A stretch of DNA of 5,682 nucleotides from Desulfovibrio sp. (GTDB lineage Bacteria > Desulfobacterota > Desulfovibrionia > Desulfovibrionales > Desulfovibrionaceae). Position 1 is the stretch's first letter; each line of letters begins with the position of its first letter. Shown piece after piece: positions 1 through 5,682 of the stretch. Where the stretch lies: the NCBI GenBank assembly GCA_031275955.1, contig JAISNZ010000210.1:1-5682 (forward strand). Reading direction: 5' to 3'. Position numbers and translations under genes: made by a program. The notes beneath the pieces were generated by a model, which had not been told where the DNA came from, did no database searches, and saw nothing but the letters and a program-made list of their open reading frames with translations.

Positions 1-25
1 GCCTTCCCGCAAGGTCCTTTTTCCC

Positions 26-3000
26 CTATTCGATTTTCCCCAGGAAAAGGAAGAGGATGTTCATGAATTTGTCATATTCAAGGGGTTTGGCCAGATGCCC
101 GCTCATGCCGCACTGGAAGGCTTTTTCCACATCTTCCTTGAAGGCGTTGGCGGTCATGGCGATAATGGGGACGGTGGCGGCATCGGGGCGATTAAGGGAG
201 CGGATTGCTCTGGCCGCGCTGTGACCGTCCATGTTGGGCATTTGCACATCCATGAGAATGATGTCGTAGAAGCCGACCGGGGAAGCGCCGAAAGCCTCCA
301 CAGCTTTGAGGCCGTCTTCGGCCTCATCCACGATAAGGCCGGTTTCCTCAAGTTGGTCCATGGCAATGACGCGGTTGATCTCCACATCGTCCACCAGAAG
401 AACGTGTTTTCCCCGCAAGGCGGAGAGATTGCCGACGGAGGCGATTTCCTCGGCGGCGGTTTCATCTTCCCGCAGCCAGATGGAGAAGGAGAATTCGCTC
501 CCTTCGCCTTCGACGCTGTGTACCAGGATATCGCCGCCGAGCAGTTGCACGATGCTGCGGGAGATGGACAGCCCAAGTCCGGTGCCTCCGTAGCGTTGCG
601 TGATTTTGCTGCTGCCCTGCTCAAAGGGGGTGAAGAGGGTCTCCTGGGCCTGGGGGGAGATGCCGATGCCGGAATCCGTTATGGAGAACCGAAGGAGGCT
701 TTTCTCCTCTTTTCGTTCCTCCTGGGTAATCCGGAAGGTAACGGTGCCGCATTCGGGAGTGAACTTGACGGAATTCCCGAGGAGGTTGATGAGCACTTGG
801 CGCAACCGGAGGGGATCGCTGACGAAACCGCGTTTTTCAAGCCCTTCGACAAAGACGTTGTAGACGATGTTCTTCTCCTGGCAGCGGGGTCTGATGATGG
901 AGTCCACGCTGGCAAGCATTTTGGTGAGGTCAAAGGGATCTTCCGACAGTTCGATTTTCCCGGCCTCAATTTTGGAGATGTCAAGAATGTCGTTCAGCAG
1001 TCCCAGAAGGTGGTTGGAAGAGGTTTCAATCTGCAGGACATGGGTCTGGACCTCGGACAGGGGGGGGGGAACCGAGGTCAGCTTGCGCTTGATGATATTG
1101 GTCATGCCGATGATGGCGTTCATGGGGGTACGGATTTCATGGCTCATGCGCGCCAGAAAAGCGCTTTTCGATTCATTGGCCTTGTTGGCGGCAAGGGCGG
1201 CTTTTTCCAGTTCCCGTTGGGTCAGGCGCAGTTCCTGTTCCGCGACTGCGCGGAAGGAGACGTCGCGGGCCACGCCGAGGATGCCCACCGGGGTGCCGTC
1301 GAGATCAAAAAGGGGAGTGCGCACGGCGTCAAGGGTTTCGGAGTGTCCGTCGGCGAAGGTGAGATGTTCTTCGCAGTAGAAGGGTTTCTGGCTGGTCAGG
1401 GCCTGTTCGTCCTTGCTCGTGTCGGCGAAGGGATTCCCGGGGAAGATGTCGGCGGCTGAGGCGCCGAGGATTTGCTCAATGGGCTTGCCCGCCGCTGAGG
1501 CGAAACGGGGATTGACGGCCAGATAGCGGTTGCGGGTGTCCTTGTACCAGAGAAGGTCCGGCGAGGCGGAAAAGACGGTATCCAGCAGGGCGCGCTGCTC
1601 TTCAAGTTTCCTCTGGCCGTGGACGATGTCGGAGACGTCGGTGCTGGCGATGATATAGCCGATGTTCCGGCCTTCCTTGTCCGTCAGGTAGGAGGCCAGC
1701 CCCTTGTAATGCCGGCCGCTGCGCTCGTGGAAAAGGACATCGGGCTCGCGCCGGCTCAGGAGGCAGGCCAGGGGATTGGATCGGGAGTTGGGAGGGAAGA
1801 TGCTGTTCCCGTCGTAAGATTTGCCGAGAACATCCTCCGGGGATTTGCCGATCAGCTCCAGGCCTTCCTCATTCATATACAGGATTTTGAACTCAAGGTC
1901 GGTGATGGTCAGTGCCCCCTTGACGCTCTGGACGAGGCTGTCGGCCATGTCGTCAAAGGAGTCCGCCAGGGCGCCGATTTCATCCTTGATGGGGGCATGG
2001 AAGCGGAAATTCCGTTCCCCGGCCCGGAAGCGGGAAATCCCGTTAATGAGGCCGGTAATGCTCCGGGTGAAGGCCGAGGCCAGCCAGATGGCGATGAGAA
2101 TCACCAGGATGACCATGGCGCCGGTGCTGATGGAGAGGGCGTAGGCGGTTTCCAGAAGGTTGTCGCGGATGCCCCTGTATGTGGTTTCGGCAATATCCTT
2201 GAGTTCCGTATCCGTGGAGGTGATAATGCCGTTGATGACTTTTTCCGTGGCGTTGGCGGGGCTGTGGAAGTCTTCCAGACCGGCGCCGATGGCCACAAAG
2301 CCGAAACCGCGGCGGGAGGCGCCGTAGCGGCCGGTATAATAGGGAATCGCCGCGGCGGTGTTCAGTTTCCACAGGCCGCTCCAGAGGATGAGGAAAGAGC
2401 CGGAACCGCCGTCCCGGGTCAGGTCAAACCAGCCGGTGCATTGGGGGGCGAAGTTCAGATAGCGGCAGTCCAGACCCACCAGTCCCTGCTGGACAAGTTC
2501 CCTGGACGGTTTCCTGGCGTTGGATTGGTTCACAAAGGTGGGGACATCGACGATGAATTCGGCGTAGGGAAGGTTGCTGGCCTGCCATTCGTTGTAAATG
2601 CGATCCTCCAGCCAGGGGACCTGGGGGTCGCCGGTTGCGGCGTCGTAGCCGACGATGGAAAAATGGCGGGGGTGGACGATGCTGCGGCCTTTATAGTCCC
2701 AGATAAAGGCATAGTTTCCGGCCGAGGCGTCGGAAATCTCCGTATACCGTTCCCAGGTGGGCATAAGGTGGGTGGTGAATTCCATGATGTGGTCATGGTC
2801 CAGAGCCAGGGTGACATAGCCGGCTATCGCCCCGTTCTTTTCCACCGGCGTGGCCCAGCGAACCAGACCCCTGAAGCGTTTGCCCAGGGGATTTTCCTTG
2901 CCCGCGTAAGCGGATTTTTCCGGTTCAAAGGCTTCTCCGGCCTTGGCGGCGCTTTCCGGGGTGTAGATGCCGATGACGCGGGAGCCGACGTACTCGCCGA

Positions 3001-3763
3001 TGACCTCGGAAACGTAAATCTCTCCGGGCTTCAGTTTCTTGAGTTCGGAGAAGTAGGTCTCCGCCTTGACAAAGGTGTTCTCTCTTCTGGACACATCCTT
3101 CAGTGTCGGATCCATGAGAGGGGAGGTCGTCACCTTGACGCGCTCCTGTCCGGCGGGATCGATGAAGGTCATCTCCAGATAGAGGGGCTTTTTTTCGTAT
3201 GCGTAATATTCCGGGGGGCGATAGTGGAAGCTGTGATCGTTTTCCTCAATGGAGGAATGAATGGTCGGGGACGGCTGGGGAGGGTCGAGCCGTTGCCAGG
3301 AGGCCCCGTCCGGAGCCAGCTCCCATGCGCCCGGTTTGATGATGCGGCGATTCTGCTGCTGCAGGTAGATCCGGTATGCCTCGGGGTCCGGTTTGATGCT
3401 GGCGGCATGGAGAATGTTCTCATCCCGTTCATAGAGGAAATCCGCCACATGCTGGGCGGTATCCGTACTCATGCGCTCAATGTCTTCCGTCGCGCGGGCG
3501 TCCAGGGCTTCCTTGGCGTCGTTTACGGCGATGCGCCCGGCTGTGCGCAGGGCATCCTTGGCCTTGCCGGCGATCTCCTCCGTGCGCTGGATCAGGCCCT
3601 CGCCCAATTCGCTGGTCTGGTACCAGGCGAGGGATGCCAGGAGGATCAACGGCAGGACCTTGATCACGACAAAAAGGGCAATAAGTTTCGCCCGCATGCC
3701 GATGCCCAGCCGTTGAAACAGATTTTCCAGTCGGCGGCGGACGGGGCTGACCGTATTGTCCAT
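26..3763 (-). CDS. Membrane-bound hybrid sensor histidine kinase (Cache-type periplasmic sensor, HAMP, two PAS, HisKA, HATPase, receiver)
   Basis: Signal-sensing kinase of the inner membrane, about 1245 residues. Domains in order: membrane helix about 27-47; periplasmic region about 48-541; second helix about 542-564; HAMP about 566-613; PAS about 617-715; PAS about 725-840; short coiled coil about 840-866; HisKA with phospho-acceptor His875 (SHEIRTPMN); HATPase with N-box Asn993/Asn997, DSGIGIS at 1030, FTPFEQ at 1044 and GGTGLGL at 1059; receiver with Asp1125/Asp1126, phospho-acceptor Asp1172, Thr1204 and Lys1226. All catalytic residues I looked for are present. Cache-like signs are TPVEKNGAIAGYVTLAL at 305-321, HPRHF at 364-368 and IPYYTGRY at 473-480. 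I chose the ATG at 3763 over an in-frame GTG at 3796 because only the ATG has a good ribosome site. There is no HPt or DNA-binding output domain, so the downstream partner is unknown. The ligand cannot be told from sequence. It is probably co-transcribed behind the exported-protein gene. Confidence 0.95.
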   Translation of the reverse strand: MDNTVSPVRRRLENLFQRLGIGMRAKLIALFVVIKVLPLILLASLAWYQTSELGEGLIQRTEEIAGKAKDALRTAGRIAVNDAKEALDARATEDIERMSTDTAQHVADFLYERDENILHAASIKPDPEAYRIYLQQQNRRIIKPGAWELAPDGASWQRLDPPQPSPTIHSSIEENDHSFHYRPPEYYAYEKKPLYLEMTFIDPAGQERVKVTTSPLMDPTLKDVSRRENTFVKAETYFSELKKLKPGEIYVSEVIGEYVGSRVIGIYTPESAAKAGEAFEPEKSAYAGKENPLGKRFRGLVRWATPVEKNGAIAGYVTLALDHDHIMEFTTHLMPTWERYTEISDASAGNYAFIWDYKGRSIVHPRHFSIVGYDAATGDPQVPWLEDRIYNEWQASNLPYAEFIVDVPTFVNQSNARKPSRELVQQGLVGLDCRYLNFAPQCTGWFDLTRDGGSGSFLILWSGLWKLNTAAAIPYYTGRYGASRRGFGFVAIGAGLEDFHSPANATEKVINGIITSTDTELKDIAETTYRGIRDNLLETAYALSISTGAMVILVILIAIWLASAFTRSITGLINGISRFRAGERNFRFHAPIKDEIGALADSFDDMADSLVQSVKGALTITDLEFKILYMNEEGLELIGKSPEDVLGKSYDGNSIFPPNSRSNPLACLLSRREPDVLFHERSGRHYKGLASYLTDKEGRNIGYIIASTDVSDIVHGQRKLEEQRALLDTVFSASPDLLWYKDTRNRYLAVNPRFASAAGKPIEQILGASAADIFPGNPFADTSKDEQALTSQKPFYCEEHLTFADGHSETLDAVRTPLFDLDGTPVGILGVARDVSFRAVAEQELRLTQRELEKAALAANKANESKSAFLARMSHEIRTPMNAIIGMTNIIKRKLTSVPPPLSEVQTHVLQIETSSNHLLGLLNDILDISKIEAGKIELSEDPFDLTKMLASVDSIIRPRCQEKNIVYNVFVEGLEKRGFVSDPLRLRQVLINLLGNSVKFTPECGTVTFRITQEERKEEKSLLRFSITDSGIGISPQAQETLFTPFEQGSSKITQRYGGTGLGLSISRSIVQLLGGDILVHSVEGEGSEFSFSIWLREDETAAEEIASVGNLSALRGKHVLLVDDVEINRVIAMDQLEETGLIVDEAEDGLKAVEAFGASPVGFYDIILMDVQMPNMDGHSAARAIRSLNRPDAATVPIIAMTANAFKEDVEKAFQCGMSGHLAKPLEYDKFMNILFLFLGKIE
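1060..1069. repeat. Ten-base G homopolymer (C tract in the coding sense) inside the kinase gene
   Basis: Ten consecutive G on the plus strand, read as C in the kinase coding sense. It encodes the prolines of the VPPPL stretch, residues about 899-901, in the loop between the two HisKA helices. A one-base slip here would shift the frame after the phospho-acceptor His and remove the ATPase and receiver domains. As written, the frame is open through the tract. Confidence 0.9.
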
Positions 3764-3770
3764 ACCGGGA

Positions 3771-3776
3771 TCCTTT
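3771..3776 (-). promoter_or_regulatory. Ribosome binding site of the hybrid kinase gene
   Basis: The minus strand reads AAAGGA followed by 7 bases and then ATG (3763-3761). The alternative upstream GTG at 3796 has no purine-rich site in front of it. This supports the shorter protein beginning MDNTVSPVRRR, which also places the basic stretch just before the first membrane helix. Confidence 0.75.
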
Positions 3777-3804
3777 GGGCAGAGATTTTGCGGCACGTGT
3801 AGAT

Positions 3805-3823
3805 GCTGTTTTCGGATAACAGC
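3805..3823 (-). other. Intercistronic hairpin between the exported-protein gene and the kinase gene
   Basis: A perfect 6-base inverted repeat (GCTGTT / AACAGC) with a 7-base loop starts 9 bases after the stop codon of the exported-protein gene and ends 41 bases before the kinase start. No T tract follows on the minus strand, so it is a poor intrinsic terminator. A processing or mRNA-stabilising hairpin, or a protein-binding dyad, fits better. It may also be chance, as the arms are short. Confidence 0.35.
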
Positions 3824-3832
3824 CTTCAGGGT

Positions 3833-4720
3833 TCAGACCCCGCCGGTATAGCGCAGGATGGGGCGATAGTCCCGCAGTTTCAGCGGCGCGAAGGCCGGGA
3901 TTGTGCCGGCCGGGAGTCCTTTCTCTTCGTTGTCCGCCTTTTCTCCGGGCAGGGGCAGGCCAAAGGGCACGAAGGCTTGCGATTCCACAATAACCTGGGC
4001 GAGCCCTCCCGAGGCGAAGACCAGGGAGGGGCCGCCCGCCGGCACGTCGGCCAGGATAGCCTCTACAGCGGGAGGGATCGCCGCCTGCGGCGGCAGGAGT
4101 TCCTCCGCCGCGTCCGCGGCGGAATCCGGCCGGGCGGGGGATAAGGTTGCGGGTTCCCGGGAAATGTGCGCTCCCGGGGGCAGGGAAGCGGGTTCGTTTT
4201 GCCCCGGGGGGGGAGGGGTTTCCTCCGGCGCCGCCCGGCTTTTCCCTTCGGCAAGGACCGGCCCGTCCGGCAAAAGGGCCGGGGAGGCCTGCAAGGACGG
4301 CGCCGTCTCTTCCCGTGTTTCCGCCTCGTTTCTCTCAGGGGCGGAGGGCGCGGCCCCGGGGGCCGCCGTCTCCGGCGGGGAGGCCGCAAGGGCCGGCGTG
4401 GTTATTCTGCTCCGGTCGTTCATTGCCGGGGAAGCGCCCGGCGCATGGGTCGCGTTGCCGCGCAGGATATGCAGAAAATCGTTCCCCGTTTGTCCGGTAA
4501 AGGCAAAGAGCAGTCCGTTGGAGGCGCGCAACAGGGAAATGGGCGCCGTGCCGCCGTGAATGCCCACATAGGCCGGCCGGGAACCAGGCTCTATGGTTAT
4601 CCAGCCATCCTCCCGCGCGGGAGGCGCCGCCTCGGCCCCCCCGGCCCTGGTCGGGAAGGCGGCGGGCAGGAGGGCGATGGAACACAAGCCCAGAAGGAGG
4701 GGAAGCGAAGATATGTTCAT
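3833..4720 (-). CDS. Exported protein of unknown function with Ala/Pro/Glu-rich central linker
   Basis: I do not recognise this family. With the ATG at 4720 the product is about 295 residues and begins with a signal peptide: a hydrophobic core at about 6-22 (LPLLLGLCSIALLPAAF), then a likely signal peptidase I site near AGGAEA (26-31). The only cysteine, Cys13, lies in the hydrophobic core and does not fit a lipobox, so it is probably a soluble periplasmic or secreted protein. Residues 39-89 look folded (GWITIEPGSRPAYVGIHGG...). Residues 90-215 are low complexity, rich in Ala, Pro and Glu, and probably disordered. Residues 219-295 look folded again, ending LRDYRPILRYTGGV. The start is uncertain: neither this ATG nor an in-frame GTG at 4759 has a convincing ribosome site. 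The ATG puts the signal peptide at the very N-terminus and overlaps the stop of a possible leader ORF. The gene lies 69 bases upstream of the kinase on the same strand, so co-transcription and a role as accessory to the sensor are possible but unproven. Confidence 0.75.
   Translation of the reverse strand: MNISSLPLLLGLCSIALLPAAFPTRAGGAEAAPPAREDGWITIEPGSRPAYVGIHGGTAPISLLRASNGLLFAFTGQTGNDFLHILRGNATHAPGASPAMNDRSRITTPALAASPPETAAPGAAPSAPERNEAETREETAPSLQASPALLPDGPVLAEGKSRAAPEETPPPPGQNEPASLPPGAHISREPATLSPARPDSAADAAEELLPPQAAIPPAVEAILADVPAGGPSLVFASGGLAQVIVESQAFVPFGLPLPGEKADNEEKGLPAGTIPAFAPLKLRDYRPILRYTGGV
4080..4123. repeat. Two adjacent GC-rich inverted repeats inside the exported-protein gene
   Basis: Positions 4080-4094 form GCCGCC-TGC-GGCGGC (6-base arms). 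Positions 4104-4123 form perfect 9-base arms, TCCGCCGCG and CGCGGCGGA, around a 2-base centre. They fall in codons of the Ala/Glu-rich region (about residues 200-214), so repeated Ala codons may explain them. In mRNA they could fold as strong hairpins about 250-290 bases before the stop codon. Confidence 0.5.
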
Positions 4721-4773
4721 GGCGGAAAGCCGGGTGTTGATCGCGCAGGGTCCAGACACCGAAACAATTTCAT
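4717..4773 (-). CDS. Possible 18-codon leader ORF coupled to the exported-protein gene
   Basis: On the minus strand an ATG at 4773 opens an 18-codon frame encoding MKLFRCLDPARSTPGFPP. Its TGA stop overlaps the ATG of the exported-protein gene as ATGA. The downstream ATG lacks a Shine-Dalgarno sequence of its own (CCGGCTTTCCGCC precedes it), so translational coupling from this leader would explain how it is read. A weak site (CGGGA) lies a few bases before the leader ATG, and the predicted transcript would start about 15 bases upstream of it. The peptide has no run of one amino acid typical of an attenuator. The ORF is short and could be chance; conservation in relatives would decide. Confidence 0.3.
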   Translation of the reverse strand: MKLFRCLDPARSTPGFPP

Positions 4774-4779
4774 TGTTCC
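4761..4779 (-). promoter_or_regulatory. Dyad over the leader ORF start codon
   Basis: Inverted repeat AACAAT-TTC-ATTGTT at 4763-4777, extending to 8-base arms with one mismatch at 4761-4779. On the minus strand the first arm contains the start of the leader ATG (GGAACAATG). If transcribed from the promoter at 4797-4824 it would lie about 10-30 bases into the RNA, where folding would hide the start codon. As DNA it would lie just downstream of the transcription start, a place typical for a repressor operator. I cannot tell these apart from sequence. Confidence 0.35.
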
Positions 4780-4796
4780 CGAATTTTCAAAGACCG

Positions 4797-4824
4797 ATCT
4801 TATGATGAAGCGGGGGAATGTCAA
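4797..4824 (-). promoter_or_regulatory. Sigma-70-type promoter for the exported-protein and kinase genes
   Basis: The minus strand carries a perfect -35 box TTGACA (4824-4819), a 16-base spacer and a -10 box TAAGAT (4802-4797), four of six to consensus. Transcription would begin near 4788, giving a leader of about 70 bases before the ATG at 4720. The local sequence is AT-richer than the surrounding genes, as expected for a promoter region. Confidence 0.55.
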
Positions 4825-4878
4825 GGGGGTCCTCCTTTTCAGGGGAAAAATTTCCTTTGCCCGCCTTTTGGAGCGGAC

Positions 4879-4908
4879 TTGACCGGCCAAAGCCCGGAGG
4901 GATAGAAC
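4879..4908 (+). promoter_or_regulatory. Possible sigma-70-type promoter of the NtrX-like regulator, with overlapping dyad
   Basis: The plus strand reads TTGACC, an 18-base spacer, then TAGAAC (four of six to the -10 consensus), which would start RNA near 4915, about 18 bases before the ATG. The -35 box sits inside an imperfect 12-base dyad TTGACCGGCCAA (4879-4890, five of six pairs). A wider pair TTTGG (4867-4871) and CCAAA (4887-4891) also brackets it. An operator for autoregulation is possible. The -10 and spacer are weak, so confidence is low. Confidence 0.3.
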
Positions 4909-4923
4909 TGGGCAGTTTCCCCC

Positions 4924-4927
4924 GGAG
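4924..4927 (+). promoter_or_regulatory. Ribosome binding site of the NtrX-like regulator gene
   Basis: GGAG followed by 5 bases and then ATG at 4933. It fixes the start, which gives the usual short N-terminus before the receiver LLIVDDE motif. Confidence 0.6.
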
Positions 4928-4932
4928 TCGCC

Positions 4933-5682
4933 ATGCCCTCTGCCCGCCTGCTTATAGTCGATGATGAACAAGGAATCCGTTTTTCTCTGCGCGGCATTCT
5001 GGAAGATGAGGGCTACAGCGTTCTTGAAGCGGACAGCGCCGAAGCCGGCTTGGTCCTGCTTCAGGCCGAGAGCGTCGATCTTATTCTGCTGGACATCTGG
5101 CTGCCGGGCATGGACGGTCTGGGCATGCTGGACGAGATCCACCGTCTCCATCCTTCGCTGCCGGTGATCATGATCTCCGGCCACGGGTCCATAGAGACGG
5201 CCGTGACGGCCATCAGGAAGGGGGCGCATGACTTTGTGGAAAAGCCTCTTTCCCTGGAGAAGGTGATCCTTGCCGTGGACAGGGCCTTGGCCTTTCAGGC
5301 TCTGAAGCGGGAAAACACGGGTCTGCGCGAACTTCTGGAAGGCAGGAGCGAAGGCGCCCTCACGGGAAGATCGCCGGCCATGCGCGTCCTGTATATGCAG
5401 ATTGAGCGCGTGGCGCCTCTGGACACCTGGGTGCTCATCACCGGCGAAAACGGCACAGGCAAAGAATTGGCGGCCAGGGCCATTTACAACGGCAGCAAAC
5501 GGAACGGCAAACCCCTGATTGCCGTCAATTGCGCGGCCATTCCTGAAGATCTCATTGAAAGCGAACTGTTCGGCCACGAGCGGGGGGCCTTCACCGGGGC
5601 TGAGGCGGCCAGGGAAGGCAGATTTGAAATGGCCCATCAGGGCACCCTGTTTCTGGATGAAATCGCCGACATGAGCCTGAAG
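4933..5682 (+). CDS. NtrX-like sigma-54-dependent response regulator (N-terminal 250 residues, cut by window end)
   Basis: Cytoplasmic two-component transcription activator of the NtrC class; as phosphorylated oligomers such proteins hydrolyse ATP to open sigma-54 promoters. Receiver at about 5-120: acidic pocket Asp10/Asp11, phospho-acceptor Asp54 in LLDIWLPGMDG, Ser82 in MISGHGSIETA, and Lys104 in EKPLS. A charged linker (about 118-140) leads to the AAA+ domain: Walker A GENGTGKE at 171-178, ESELFGHE at 209-216, the sigma-54-contact loop GAFTGA at 218-223, and Walker B with Asp242-Glu243 in TLFLDEIADM. The LDIWLPG and MISGHGSIETAV signatures resemble NtrX more than NtrC itself. The rest of the AAA+ domain and the expected C-terminal Fis-type helix-turn-helix lie beyond the window; members of the class are usually about 450-480 residues. 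It is divergent from the exported-protein and kinase unit. Its kinase partner is not identified here: an NtrY-type kinase may be encoded downstream, and pairing with the neighbouring hybrid kinase is only a guess. Confidence 0.95.
   Translation, partial: MPSARLLIVDDEQGIRFSLRGILEDEGYSVLEADSAEAGLVLLQAESVDLILLDIWLPGMDGLGMLDEIHRLHPSLPVIMISGHGSIETAVTAIRKGAHDFVEKPLSLEKVILAVDRALAFQALKRENTGLRELLEGRSEGALTGRSPAMRVLYMQIERVAPLDTWVLITGENGTGKELAARAIYNGSKRNGKPLIAVNCAAIPEDLIESELFGHERGAFTGAEAAREGRFEMAHQGTLFLDEIADMSLK

Noticed and set aside
1..25. Small hairpin (CCTT/AAGG) followed by T5 at the window edge, as a terminator; also a GGAAAAAGGA stretch on the minus strand as a ribosome site for a next gene
   Set aside because: The stem has only four pairs and the sequence is cut by the window edge. 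Neither reading can be supported.
95..1459. Open frame of 454 codons on the plus strand, antisense to the kinase catalytic and receiver domains
   Set aside because: Same GC-driven shadow effect. The translation is Gly-rich with no motif, while the opposite strand encodes intact HisKA, HATPase and receiver motifs.
1619..3802. Open frame of 727 codons on the plus strand, antisense to the kinase gene
   Set aside because: It lies wholly over a gene with clear domains. Long antisense frames are common in GC-rich genes because stop codons are rare. The translation is Gly/Asp/Val-rich with no recognisable domain.
4176..4218. Clustered G tracts on the plus strand that could form a G-quadruplex
   Set aside because: One loop is about 13 bases, and the tracts are explained by Pro and Gly codons in the minus-strand gene.
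4682..4684. Cys13 of the exported protein as a lipoprotein lipidation site
   Set aside because: The preceding residues (LLGL) put Leu at the -1 position, which does not fit a lipobox, and the Cys is in the middle of the hydrophobic core.
4166..4882. Open frame of 238 codons on the plus strand over the exported-protein gene
   Set aside because: Arg/Gly-rich low-complexity translation with no motif. The minus-strand frame has a signal peptide and a plausible promoter.
4867..4882. Possible sigma-54 promoter (TTGGAGC...TTGA) ahead of the regulator
   Set aside because: The -24 GG has a partner at the right distance, but the -12 element reads GA instead of the near-invariant GC, and the flanks fit poorly.
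4717..5637. Open frame of 306 codons on the minus strand, antisense to the NtrX-like regulator
   Set aside because: The part over 4933-5637 is a shadow of a certain gene. Only its last 18 codons (4717-4773) were kept as a separate leader candidate.

Overview
GC-rich bacterial window with three main genes in a divergent layout. The protein styles fit a deltaproteobacterial sulfate reducer of the Desulfovibrio type: a very large Cache-PAS-PAS hybrid histidine kinase, and an NtrX-like sigma-54 activator with an LDIWLPG phosphorylation loop and a GENGTGKE P-loop. The taxon is an inference from protein style, not from a marker gene.

Layout. Positions 26-3763 (minus strand) hold a complete membrane-bound hybrid sensor kinase of about 1245 residues. 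After a 69-base gap with a small hairpin, positions 3833-4720 (minus) encode an exported protein of about 295 residues that I do not recognise. It has a signal peptide, a long Ala/Pro/Glu-rich middle and more ordered ends. The two minus genes probably form one transcription unit, read from a good sigma-70-type promoter at 4797-4824. Just ahead of the exported-protein gene is a possible 18-codon leader ORF (4717-4773) whose stop overlaps the gene's start as ATGA. A hairpin could cover the leader's own start. Positions 4933-5682 (plus) hold the first 250 codons of an NtrX-like response regulator that runs off the window.

How the genes may work together. The kinase would sense a periplasmic signal and pass phosphate from His875 to its own receiver Asp1172. 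It has no HPt domain and no output domain, so its next partner is not visible. The regulator is phosphorylated on Asp54 in its own receiver and would activate sigma-54 RNA polymerase. Its cognate kinase could be encoded downstream, outside the window. A link between the divergent units is suggested only by their shared intergenic region.

No tRNA, rRNA, CRISPR array, insertion sequence or phage gene was seen. No gene-free stretch exceeds 300 bases. The points most worth checking are the leader ORF with its hairpin, a ten-base G/C homopolymer inside the kinase gene, and the unrecognised exported protein.
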